64,000 bases of DNA, from NCBI GenBank assembly GCA_020744425.1, contig JAGMUV010000035.1, positions 434,001-498,000 of the forward strand, read 5' to 3'. A program made the position numbers and the translations under genes. The notes under the pieces were generated by a model, which was given only the letters and a program-made list of their open reading frames with translations, searched no databases and was not told the DNA's origin. This document shows positions 1-9,549 of this stretch, piece by piece; within the stretch, counting starts at the first letter, position 1, and each line of letters begins with the position of its first letter. Origin of the DNA: Dactylonectria macrodidyma (Eukaryota; Ascomycota; Sordariomycetes; Hypocreales; Nectriaceae).

Positions 1-2
1 CC

Positions 3-488
3 CTCCTCGATGGGTACACGGAGCAGGAATTTGAACGCGTCTGCCACGAGCTGTGGGCCCATAGCAGCACGGCTCCCGAGTGCCACTTGCGGACGCTCGT
101 GGATCTGCTGCTCGGGCACTATATGCTGACCCGGGGGGCCGACCGCCGCGCGGCCGAGATCTCGGACCTCTTTACCTTCGAGTTCGAGGGGGAGGGCCCG
201 ACCCGCTGCATGCCCCTGATCTTTACAACACGGGCAGGGAAGCAGAACCAGCATGGCCGCCTTGAGACAGCCGGGGCCCTCCGGAATAAGAACCCGCTTA
301 TCTGTATGCTGGGAGGCCTTGCGTTCTACCTCCTCTACCGGTGGGATATAGCCGCCGACGAGCCGTTTCCAGACCTCAGCCGGAGGTCTGCGTGGTACGA
401 TACGCGGCTGATCAGAGGGAGCAGGAGCGAGCGCGACCATAGGGCCTTGACACAATCTAGTTCACATTTTAGAACATTTGGTACTTGA
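3..488 (+). pseudogene. Crypton tyrosine-recombinase fragment (NDC10_II-like domain)
   Basis: The frame is already open at the left window edge and stops at 486-488. It encodes the DNA-binding domain that Crypton recombinases share with CBF3 subunit Ndc10. Landmarks are LLLGHYMLTRGADRR, the KQNQHGRLE block, and AFYLLYRWDIAADEPFPDLS followed by WYDTRLIRG. The same landmarks recur in the fuller Crypton at 38.8-41.3 kb (LFGNHMLLRSSNRR, KTNQNGRIE, AFWLFFRWQVEREPFPDFS), which supports the call. The catalytic part (the HxxR and Tyr-containing region) should follow but is absent; after about position 430 the sequence is unrelated. This is a truncated, presumably inactive copy. Its N-terminal part lies outside the window. 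Confidence 0.8.
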
Positions 489-662
489 CACCCCAAGCCC
501 CACGGATCATCATCTCATCGCTTGCTGCTCAACCTCGTCGCTGCTTGTTCCATGACAGGCCTGCTTGAAGGCCAAATTCTGCAAGTGTTCAGCATCCTAT
601 CTTCGGCAGCTGAAGCACGGTCTGCCAAAATCGAGGCTGCTTTTTGTTAGTATAGTCGCACG

Positions 663-1443
663 CTAGAGGTTAGTTTGCCGATGCCGCTGATCCGCATCGA
701 GCCTGTTTGTCGCGATAGCAAATTTGATTGCCGCACGCACGGCCTGCATGTTTGGCTTCCACTTTTCGTCGTCCGACGCAGCTTTTCCTCCCAAGAAGAA
801 CGACAAATTCCCAATCTTTGTTCGTGAGCATTTAAACATGGCTTCCCGTTGCATTGTCCACTTTTTGCATCGGAAGAGGAAGTGCTCAACCGTCTCTGCT
901 GCTTGTCCACAATCGCATATGTCCGATTCCGCTGCCCCTATCCTGTGAAGATAACTGTTCAGTCGCATCATCCCGGTCCGAAGCTGGGCTATCACGTCCG
1001 ATTCTTCTCTTTTTAGCGAGTCGTATAGTGCACGGGTGTGCTTGCCCGGCAGCGCCTTGTCGATGCGCTTCGAGTACTGTCCAACCCCTTCCGGAAGTCG
1101 CCCACACTGCCGTTGTTGGAGGAGTGCCAGCCGAAGTGTTGTTGACCTTGCTTGGTACGATGGTGTCTCTACCATGCACTCTGCCTTGGTGGCTCTCTGC
1201 GCTGCTGCCTTGGCCATCGGTCCCAATGCAAAACCTTCGGCCTTAGCCGGCACCCACATGAGTCTAACAATACAGCCTCTTTTCCGAAGGCATTTGGTGC
1301 GGTCGTATATCTGACGGATAGTGCATTGACCGGATTGCTGCCGAGGCCTTCTGGTCACTTCCACGGCCGAGCGGTTGCTCGTCATGACCGTCACGTCCCG
1401 AAAAGGAGGACTGGGCGGTGTGCACTTCAGCGCCATCGCTATT
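663..1443 (-). pseudogene. LINE ORF2, C-terminal part: RNase H remainder and zinc motif
   Basis: This is the downstream piece of the split ORF2. It continues the RNase H domain (VMTSNRSAVEVTRRPRQQSG and the following helix). It then passes through the KALPGKHTR linker found at the same place in the second LINE at 48-50 kb. It ends with a Cys/His motif (CDCGQAAETVEHFLFRCKKW) typical of Tad-clade C-termini. The upstream part of the same domain ends at GDEQNPYTAELAA near 2590, on the other side of the hAT insertion. With the insertion removed the two halves join. Confidence 0.85.
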
Positions 1444-1451
1444 GCTGCTAG

Positions 1452-2575
1452 CAGGCTTTCTAACCATACGCCATACGCCATACGGACCTGAATGGTTTAT
1501 GGTGTATGATTTATTCTCGTATGGCGAACTAAACCATATATTGCCCATACGGCAAATGACGTCAAACCGGTCAAGGGCCCACATCTTCCTCTAGAGCGCT
1601 GGTGCTTCCCTCCTCTGCCATGTACTCGTATTGTTCAACCTCGTCTACTTGTAGCCCTGCCGTTATACCGCTGCGAATCCAGCTCTTTAAGCACTTCCCC
1701 TTTTCAATTGTCGATGCTCCAAGGAGCATTCGATCCCACGAAATTGTACGCCGTGCTCCAGAGAATGTACGCTCAGGGTCAGCAGACATGGCGGGTATTG
1801 AGAGAATGTCTAGTTCCAGTGCCGGAACAATGGAAGGGGTAGTATAAACGGTTGGCAGGTTCTTGTATTCGTCTTCCCACAACTTCTTCACTCCTGTAAA
1901 GATCTTCTTATGCCATGCCTTTGGCCAATTTTTATGTATATGAGCCTTTCCTCGGGATGGATGGAGAATAAGCGCTGCACCGTATGCCGGGCTCTCATCG
2001 GAGAGCTGGTAGTATTTGTCGAAGACATGCCAGCTCGTCAGTACTGGACCAAGTAGCTGTTGGTTCATCTTGTATTTGTTGAATGCTTGCTGGTAATGCT
2101 TGTGAAGGACGTCCATCGTAAATAATGTACGATCGAGCGTTGAACGATATCCCTCAGTAAGGAGAGTTATCTTCCAAAACGGCTAACTGTTTGCTATAAG
2201 TGAGCGACTTGATCTTGACATGAAGTCCGACAATGTGACTCGAAGCGATCTTGATAGTTGCTTTAGGATTGGAGCTACGGAGACGTTGCACGGCAGTCCA
2301 AGTTGCCCACGCATAGCTTAAGCAACCGATTTGCCATTCAAGTATCCTTTCTACCTTATGGATCTATTGAAAAGGGAAGCCTTTCAGGACCAGGAGGATG
2401 GTCCAGGTGTTTAGTGCCGCCGGTTTCCTTACCTGACTATTTTGACTCGGAGCAACTTTATCCCGCGTATGATCATATATGGTCATACGCCTCAGGCCGT
2501 ATGGTATAGGTATATGGGCAATATATGAGTAATATATGGTTTAAATAAACCATACGCGTATGGTTAGAAAGCCTG
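1452..2575 (-). mobile_element. hAT element nested in LINE ORF2, with 8-bp target duplication
   Basis: The element starts CAGGCTTTCTAACCATACG and ends with its inverted complement CGTATGGTTAGAAAGCCTG. It is flanked on both sides by the 8-bp duplication GCTGCTAG (1444-1451 and 2576-2583). Eight-bp duplications are the hAT hallmark. The 1124-bp element carries only the C-terminal part of a transposase on the minus strand, so it cannot move on its own. Subterminal sequence is rich in CATACG/CGTATG, as is the related element at 25316-25898. Confidence 0.93.
1571..2116 (-). pseudogene. hAT transposase C-terminal fragment
   Basis: About 181 residues remain. The last third holds the hAT dimerisation region, with IPAMSADPERTFSGARRTISWDR followed by an acidic tail. 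The upstream part (LTSWHVFDKYYQLSDESPAYGAALILHPS) matches the segment that precedes it in fungal hAT transposases. The BED zinc finger and the first catalytic segments are missing, so this is an internally deleted derivative that would need a transposase supplied in trans. Confidence 0.85.
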
Positions 2576-2583
2576 GCTGCTAG

Positions 2584-3535
2584 TTCCGCTGTGTACGGAT
2601 TCTGCTCATCTCCGGGCCCGAGAGTGACGGAATAGCCGGAAACCACCTCGCCTGCGCTGTTGCGAGCCGCGTCGCACACGACGCCTCCCATTCCCACTAT
2701 GCCGCCCTTCTGCGAGCTAGACGTTGCTATGAAGATGCCCTCGACGTCGTTTGGTACCTTGACCGCATTCGCTAGGTCGTCCTCGTCCACCACTGGAATG
2801 CGGCTGGTCCATGGCGGCAAGGCATACTCGCGGATAACCTCCATTCGATCTGTATGGACGCTTCCCACCGCCGAGACAATCTTCTGCATTGGTGATATGA
2901 ATCGCTTGCTTGCCTTGTTCTTCAAAGCTGCCAGCGGGTGCGTCTTCGGAAGGGTCCGAAGGTTGATGCAGAATCTTGCTGCGGCTTGTCTGTGTCGTTC
3001 CTCTACCGTCAGGATACTGGCTTCGGCCTCGGCCACCGCCGTTGCTACAGTACGGAACGCTCCTGTAATTGCCTGTGCCCCCACCAGCTGCGCTTTGTTC
3101 AGCCAGGCAGCTTCTCTTGCGCGGCGAGCGTGCGTCCAGACATTGGAAGCGTAGTCCATCGCCGGCGCGACTGTCGCTACGAATAGCTGTCTCGCCACCT
3201 TCGGTGACAACATTTTCAACCTCCTCAGACACATGGCGGCGGTGAGCCCCTTGGCGGCGGCTCTAGCCATGTGCTCCTGGTACCCCAGGCCCGCGTCCAT
3301 AACCACTCCCAGAATTTTTGCGCTGTTTTTAGGTTTGACCTCGTTCCCTTTGATCAAAAATGGCATGTCACCGTTGCGCGCGGTGACCCGCGTGAAGTTG
3401 ATGACTGTCGTCTTGTCCGCTTCAAACGTTGCGCCGCTGCGTCTCTCCCAGCACTCCGTAGTCCTTGAGGTCTGCGTCGTTCATCAAACTTTGTTGTTCC
3501 GGTTCTCGCTTTCGTACATTGAGCTGTAGGATGCG
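2584..3535 (-). pseudogene. LINE ORF2, upstream part: endonuclease start fused to RT end and RNase H start
   Basis: On the minus strand the endonuclease opening (ILQLNVRKREPEQQSL, then DADLKDYGVL) begins near 3530. Near 3455 the sequence jumps, in another frame, to WERRSGATFEADKTTVINFTR, which belongs close to the end of the reverse-transcriptase domain. The thumb region (AKILGVVMDAGLGYQEHM, VAPAMDYASNVW) follows, then the start of RNase H. Most of the endonuclease and all of the polymerase palm are therefore deleted, which I estimate at about 2 kb from the usual length of Tad ORF2. The frame change at the junction confirms inactivation. Confidence 0.82.
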
Positions 3536-3541
3536 GAAGTC

Positions 3542-3826
3542 TTACACATCGCTGCGTGCGTTCCGCGCACGGCAGTTCCGGCTGAACGATTCGTATGGTC
3601 CGCCGCACAGCACGCACTTCGGTTCCACCGCCTGGCACTCCCTGTGATGATGCCCCGGTCCCGCGCATCTTCCGCAAATCTGAGGGTTCTTGCACCGGAA
3701 CGACTTGTGGCCAATCTCTTGGCAGTTGTAGCACTGTACTGGTCCCTTGCGTGGTTCAAAGACGTTTGTGCACGCTGATTCCCCGGCTAGGCCAAAGTAC
3801 GGGCCGCGTTTCATATCCGGTCGCAC
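3542..3826 (-). pseudogene. LINE ORF1 fragment with CCHC zinc knuckles
   Basis: About 94 residues contain three Cys/His clusters in succession: CYNCQEIGHKSFRC, CGRCAGPGHHHREC, and CVLCGGPYESFSRNC. This is the nucleic-acid-binding end of a LINE ORF1 (gag-like) protein. It lies directly upstream of the ORF2 start on the same strand, as expected. The N-terminal part of ORF1 is missing; upstream sequence beyond 3840 does not continue it. Confidence 0.85.
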
Positions 3827-3849
3827 GGCTCTCTAAAGCACAGTGGAAC

Positions 3850-5418
3850 CTGGTGGTGATATGTGATAGATCACGATGACGGAATTGGCGGACTTGTGGG
3901 TCCCTACGTTACCACCTTAAACCATTAGAACCCCTCGTTAGATGAATAGAGTGAGATCGAGCGGCGTACAACACGTCAAGACACGGCGCTCAGTTTCTGC
4001 TGCCCGGGGCTAAGGACCCCTACGTATATTCGTCCTCGTTGAGCCACTGAGAATAGCGTATATACACCGTATTCGAATGCTTGTGCGCTGGAGGCATGAA
4101 TCTTGCCGTTTGCTGGTGATTGTTAGGCTCTTTTATATATATCCAGCCGGAGTTAACGATCCGCTGCTACCAGAGTTCGGACGTTGGGACTAGTGTCTAG
4201 AGTAACATTGCAAGCATAAAAGAGCAGCCAGCTATTGACCCCCAGTCTTAGTCTGCCAAGAGCTGGCGGATTAATTCCTAGAGTTGGTATTACAGTCGTC
4301 ACCTGGCGTCAGCTACCTAAAAGCGAAGGCAGAAGAACTGCCTCTAATTATTCTCATTCATTGACGTAGAGATGATGCTAATTAGCCTTTTTGGCCTGTT
4401 GGATGTGACACTGGTCAAAATAGGTAACTCTGGCTTCTATTCTTTCACCGCGCCTGGAAAATTGAATAGCAAGCCGCGAAACTAACACAATGCGAACACG
4501 ACGCGAACACGACGCGAGCACGATATGAGCATGACGCGATTGACCTGAGAGATTTCAGTGAAGCAACTTGGCTAGAGGTAAAGCGCACCGTTAAGCTAGC
4601 AAACCTTAATCCAACCCCAACCACAAGTACACACTAACCCCAACCCCAAGAATAACGAACAAACAAGGATGAAAAGTCGAGGCGTGTAGAAATATGGGGG
4701 GAGGGAGGAGACGACCATAGACAGAGATTAGGCAAAGTAATGCACATATAAATAGATATGCCCTTGTAGAAAAGGAAGAGAGGAAGGGAGGGAAAGAGTA
4801 AAAGAAAACAGGGCGGCAAAAATAAAAGAAACGAATAGGAATAACGTACATAACATGCGGGTGCCACACTCCTCCCAATTCAACCCGCTGGCAAAGTGAT
4901 AGCAATGCCAGGCAAGCTGAGGATGTTGTGGGCTCGGTGCGCAACGCTAGGGGCTTATGCAGCACGCCACACTTTCCAGCCAGCGTTTTAACGCCAGCTG
5001 CCTTCAACCCAACCAAATGAATGTCACCCCTAGTGATAGCAGTGACGCTAGGGCAAAAACACAGTCTTCCAGAGTATCTCCCTCGCGCACCCATCTCCAA
5101 GGCCCAGGCCCCGTTCATATCTCATCTTTTGCCTACCGTCGCCTTCGGTCTCGATATTCATTGCAAGAATATCTCTTTCGCTCACTTTCTTTGGCTTTGT
5201 GCCTCGTGCTGCCGCTCAAGCGCGTACCAAAACCTCATTACTAGGCTTTCTTCCCCACGCAAAGCTCCAACACCCCCCCAGAGACTTGTGTTTACCCACG
5301 CGACTTACTTTCGAACCCATCCTCACATTTCGCTCTCGGCTTTCCAGTCTGCCGCTTCAACCGCCGCTTCTCGCATCGATTGTGTCCTATGCATCACGCC
5401 GTCGCGCGATAGCGCACC
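3850..5418. other. Gene-free stretch: LINE flank and rad21 5' region
   Basis: No protein family is recognisable here. The open frames found are low-complexity or unsupported. A short tandem repeat lies at 4493-4540. The last ~200 bases are pyrimidine-rich with scattered CAAC and CTTTC tracts, as in fungal promoters and leaders, and run into the rad21 start. Confidence 0.5.
4493..4540. repeat. Short tandem repeat, unit about GCGAACACGAC
   Basis: About four imperfect head-to-tail copies of an 11-12 bp unit (GCGAACACGAC, later copies reading GCGAGCACGAT and TGAGCATGACGC). No function is suggested. Confidence 0.7.
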
Positions 5419-7156
5419 ATGTTCTACTCCGAGACTCTGCTCCAGAAGAGTGGGCCGCTCGCCCACATCTGGCTTTCGGCCAACCTTCAGCGCAAGCTCT
5501 CCAAGAAACATGTTCTGCAATCGAATATCACCGATAGTATAGCGGTCATTATCACGCCCAGCCAGGCGCCTATGGCGCTGCGACTAAGCAGTCAGCTACT
5601 ACTTGGTGCTGTTCGAATCTACCAGCGCAAGACGCGTTACTTGGTCCATGATTGTGACGATACTTGGATAATGATGAAGATGGTATATAACACGCTCTCT
5701 TCCGTCTCACAAAATATACTGAGATGCCTAGGCCTTCCGACCAAGCACAGACCATGATATTCCCATCAGCCTAGAACTTCCTGACCGCGAAGCACTCACG
5801 CTTCCCTATGAGGTGCCACCTTACGATGACTTCGAACTACCCCCTCCTCCCGAAGTGAACTGGCTTCTGTCCCAGATAGAGGAGATGGAAACAGGCCCAA
5901 TCAACCGCAAGCGTCGCGTCAGCCTACGTGACATTTACTTGCCAGAAGAATTTAGCCCTAGTCATTACGCTGGCCTGTATGAGGAAGTGTCGGAGCCCAT
6001 GGAGGGTCTTGACCTTGAGCTTGATTTTGGTATTGAACTTGGTCGAGAAGCGCCAGCTCCTCGCCCGATTGAGGAGGAAATGGTTAGCGAGCTAGAAGCA
6101 ATGCCACCCGAGAAAGAGGGCGCTGAGGGTGAGCCGGCCCTCGAACTAGGCTTTGGGGATATTCCAATGGGAGGTGAGGAATTCGAGTTCCACCCGGCCG
6201 ACGTCAGTCGCGCTCGAATCACCGAATCCCCGCTCTCCGAGATCGACGAAGCACTTGCCCAGGAGGTTGAGGCTGAGTATACCTCGCTCCACCGAGCTGA
6301 ACTCCAGGAGCTTGAAGAACAACGCGCTCTTATGCGACGGCCCGAGCAACGCACCAAGAAACGGAAGATTCTGGTCCCTGATGAGGAGATTACTCTATCC
6401 AGCAACCAAATTCAGGAGCAGCAAGCCAACCGTGACAACATTACTAAACCTACGGCATTCATCCCCCGGGACCCTTTCTTGGTCGCCTTGATAGAGATGC
6501 AAAAAACCGGCGGTTTCGTTTCCTCTATTATGCTGGAAGGACGAAGCTCTGCGTGGGCGCCCGAACTGCGAGGAATGCTCTCTCTGGATGCTGTTCAAGA
6601 ACCGAGAGAGCTGAAGCGGAAGCGCCCTATCAGAGTCGCTGAAATTGAACCCGAATACGGCGTTTCTAAGTCGCCTCGCCTAGAATTTGGTGAGGAGCCA
6701 GAATTCGGTCTTGGAGCTGAAGCTCTCGGCGAGGAGAGCATGGCCGGTGAGGAAACGATGCTTGAAATTCCCGCCTTTGAGGAGATCACTGCCCCTCTCG
6801 TTCCCCCCGCCGAACGACCCCCTATCTCGATAGACACCGAGCATGCCGTCCACATTTTGCGAGATCAATTCGGTCCCGAGGCTGCGACCAGCCCTGGCAA
6901 GCGAGCGAGCACCTCCGTTGTCTTCCGAGACCTGCTTCCCGAGCATCGGACCACCAAGGCCGAGGCAACCAGAATGTTCTTTGAGTGCCTGGTGCTTGCT
7001 ACTAAGGATGCGATCAAGGTTGAGCAGGGCCCAGGGCTGGGAGATGATATCCGGATGTGGGCGAAGGAAGGCCTTTGGGGAGCCTGGGCTGAGAGAGACA
7101 CGGGTAGCGAGATCACGCACGAGATCGAGCCCGAGCCTGTTGCCATGTCACCATGA
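5419..7156 (+). CDS. rad21: Rad21/Scc1 cohesin kleisin subunit, possibly a diverged paralog
   Basis: Two exons, 5419-5682 and 5732-7156, joined across a 49-bp GT-AG intron, give about 562 residues. The N-terminal domain (residues 1-90) begins MFYSETLLQKSGPLAHIWLS and holds the QAPMALRLS block that binds the Smc3 neck in kleisins. IELGR at residues 189-193 resembles the I/V-E-x-G-R separase site of yeast Scc1/Rad21. The middle (KRKILVPDEEITLSS, GGFVSSIMLEGRSS) is typical of filamentous-fungal Rad21. Residues ~455-545 form the C-terminal winged helix that contacts Smc1. Rad21 closes the cohesin ring and is cut by separase at anaphase. The start is the first ATG and opens the conserved domain. 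Several N-terminal positions (LRLSSQLLLGAV, YQRKTRYLVHD) differ from the family pattern as I remember it. Confidence 0.9.
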
Positions 7157-7407
7157 TTTTTCTATAGCGTAAAATGTCTACAACTTGATTACGCCCCTTG
7201 GCCGCGCACTTCTCCCTCAACTGCTTCTCGCTCCTCGGCCGGCGGAGAGGGCGTACTTGCGAATTTCACAGCACCGGTATACAGCTTGCGATTAAACGTG
7301 TAAATTATTGCATTCAAACCTCTGAATAATCCTCGCAAACTGGCGCCACACCCCATCGGAACTTTTATCAAACCTACCAGTATAGAGTGCCAACAACGTC
7401 GACACTT

Positions 7408-7902
7408 ATGAAAGACCCTGGCGAAACATCGCTCTCCAAGCTTCTCTCGACTTTGATCTCGACGCCTCGTCCAACGACATATGTCTTCGCTACCTTCAGC
7501 GACCACTCCGCGCTTCCGCGCGTGGCTGAAATTCAGCTCTTCTTTCGTGAAGCCGAGGGAGTAACGGTCATCACAACGCTGGAGTATGCGACGGCACAGA
7601 AGATAAACTACTTCTTTCCTTGCAGGATGATCACTCTCAACGTCACATCAAGCCTTGAAGCGGTGGGATTCATGGCCGTTCTAGCAACGAGACTGGCTGA
7701 AGCGAACATAGGCGTGAACCCTGTGAGTGGGTTCTACCATGACCGTTTATTTGTACCGGCCGAGGAAGTAGACGAAACGGCGAGCGTCCTCAAGGTTCCA
7801 AACCACTTAATTCAATCAACCGAATGCCTCAGTTGCGTTGGATTGACCTCATCAACGGTTGTCTCCAGTGGAGTTGATCAACTGCAGGTCAAATTGAGTT
7901 GA
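7408..7902 (+). CDS. ACT-domain protein (DUF2241/ACT_3 family)
   Basis: About 164 residues. The opening (GETSLSKLLSTL), the FREAEGVTVITT segment, the CRMITLNVTSSLEAVGFMAV block and the end of the fold (HDRLFVPAEEVDETASVL) match the DUF2241/ACT_3 family. These are small regulatory-type ACT proteins of bacteria and fungi with no established reaction. The ATG at 7408 sits just before the conserved start. The last ~25 residues after the domain look unrelated and may come from the hAT debris that follows, so the natural C-terminus may be altered. It lies 250 bp downstream of rad21 on the same strand and has no obvious functional link to it. Confidence 0.8.
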   Translation: MKDPGETSLSKLLSTLISTPRPTTYVFATFSDHSALPRVAEIQLFFREAEGVTVITTLEYATAQKINYFFPCRMITLNVTSSLEAVGFMAVLATRLAEANIGVNPVSGFYHDRLFVPAEEVDETASVLKVPNHLIQSTECLSCVGLTSSTVVSSGVDQLQVKLS

Positions 7903-7919
7903 ATCGACACCGGTTGAAG

Positions 7920-9000
7920 TATGTTCCTCTCCAGGCGGACCTATTTCCACCCTCTCTCTTCCGCCGTCGTTTCTTCGGATCTCCTTGTTGTCCATGATAT
8001 ATCCTCCGCCCCCTCGTCGCCACCATGTTCTCAGCAGGAAGAAGTAATACATCCAGATCGTCGATCACCCCAGCCCGTAACCACGGCCGCAAGACTTGAC
8101 ACATCCATAATCTCAGCATCGAGCCGACTCCGCAGAGGCGTTACTATACGCCCTACCGCTGCAGATAACCTCTCACACTCTGCTGACATCGGCTGAACCG
8201 TAAGGAAATCCAGCGCCGTTCGTGAAAGACGGGGATATCGTCGTCTACGCTCATGCCAATACGAAATTGGGTCTCTTATTTCGTTGTCCCCGTCCTCCCA
8301 CGACGACTGCCATAATTCGAGCTCGTCAATGTCCTCATCAATGCGGTCTGATGAAGCTTCCCCTTTCACCACACTGTAACGGGTCAGGCCCACTTGGCTG
8401 GCGGCTCTGCCGCCAAGCCCGAATCCTTCTCCACAGCGCCATCGAGTTGATTCTCGAATCTTCTATATTAAAGAAGATATAACGCGTCTTCATGCACCCA
8501 GTTTGTATTTAGATTCTTTCCTTTCTTCATCTTGAAAGTAAACAGCATAGGGACTAGTTAGTTGAATCAACTCGCTAGAAGCCTTTCACACACACTGCAT
8601 CTGGGGGCCGTTCGACTGCGCTCACAATACGCTTGAATGGGTTGTAGTACTTCCTCTGCCGCTTCGCAGCGGGTTGGTCGGCCACCGGACCTCGTACAAT
8701 CTGGAGATGGCGATATTCCGTTTCCCATACTTCTCGGACGATATGCTTCGCCTTCGTGGCCCACTTCGTAATATCCTTCCACTCGTTCTCGAAATAAACC
8801 CATCGGAAAGCTTGGTGCAGCGCTAAAGCCGTATAGTAGATTGGTGTCTCGTCCAGTCCGCTATCCATACTTGGGCATTGTAGAGGGAGCTCTACCCACT
8901 CTACCCAGTAGGGTAGAGGAGGTATCTCCACTACTCTACCTGGGTAGAGTAGAGTAGAAGTGGATAAAGCTACCCACTCTACCCACTCCTGATTGGTCAA
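7920..9000 (-). pseudogene. hAT transposase relic
   Basis: Two separated minus-strand segments belong to one broken hAT transposase. The upstream one (8570-9000) reads DETPIYYTALALHQAFRWVY and IVREVWETEYRHL. The downstream one (8031-8393) holds the dimerisation region with ALDFLTVQPMSAECERL. That region then switches frame: CQVLRPWLRAGVIDDLD continues it in another frame at 8040-8095. The frameshift and intervening non-coding sequence make it inactive. The outer end near 8880-8995 is dense in CTACCCACTC-type repeats, as in subterminal regions of fungal hAT elements. No target duplication was identified. Confidence 0.82.
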
Positions 9001-9130
9001 TTAGATCTTATCATTTGATAAGATTGTAAGATTGTGGATGCTGAAGTCCTTGAGGAGTCGTCTAATTTTATTGATTTTGCTCAATATATATTGTGGTGAC
9101 CTCTCACGTGAGTTCAGATGCTACTGAACA

Positions 9131-9170
9131 TGCTGCCTGCTACTGCCTGCTACTGCCTGCTACAGCCTGC
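9131..9170. repeat. Tandem repeat, unit TACTGCCTGC
   Basis: Four near-perfect 10-bp units (the first partial, the last reading TACAGCCTGC). It lies between the hAT relic and the pogo element. The stretch 9001-9549 holds no gene I can recognise, but does contain a TATATATATA tract near 9236-9244 and two copies of TACCCACCTACCG (9403-9440). Confidence 0.8.
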
Positions 9171-9549
9171 GCTAGCTCGGCTACTGCCTACCTGCAGCCT
9201 ACTTGGCACTACGTTGAATAGTTCACTCCTTTGCATATATATATAGCTAGAAACCTTGGCAAGGAATCAACTTAGTTCTCATCTCCTTCCCTGCCTGTTA
9301 CTACCGGCATCCACACCAATATATTGTTTTATACTCAATCTTTATTATATAGGTCTCTAACCATGCCTTTCCCACAGGATTCATTATCCCTTACCATGCA
9401 GTACCCACCTACCGGTAATACCCACCTACCGTACACCAAAAAGAAATTTCCCCCATACAAAATGCAAGTTTTCAACCTCATGCGTAAAAGTCACCAAAAA
9501 AAAGAAAAGTTAAAGGATTTCCGGAATTCAGTTTAGAATTGAATAAAAT

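Larger units (their letters stand above)
510..3826 (-). mobile_element. Tad-like LINE relic, internally deleted and split by a hAT insertion
   Basis: Reading the minus strand from 3826 to about 510 gives LINE parts in normal order. They are the ORF1 zinc knuckles, the first ~30 residues of the ORF2 endonuclease, a jump to the end of the reverse transcriptase, the RNase H domain and a C-terminal Cys/His motif. A hAT element at 1452-2575 sits inside the RNase H part. The endonuclease body and most of the polymerase are missing, so the element is dead. The outer limits are approximate because no poly-A tail or target duplication was identified. Confidence 0.85.

Noticed and set aside
4610..4660. 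CCCCAACC-type repeats resembling telomeric sequence
   Set aside because: Only a few irregular copies of CCAACCCCAA are present; there is no run of the fungal TTAGGG/CCCTAA unit.
4606..5118. Minus-strand 170-residue open frame upstream of rad21
   Set aside because: Composition is low-complexity (Phe/Ser/Leu-rich from a purine tract), with no family resemblance and no sensible start context.
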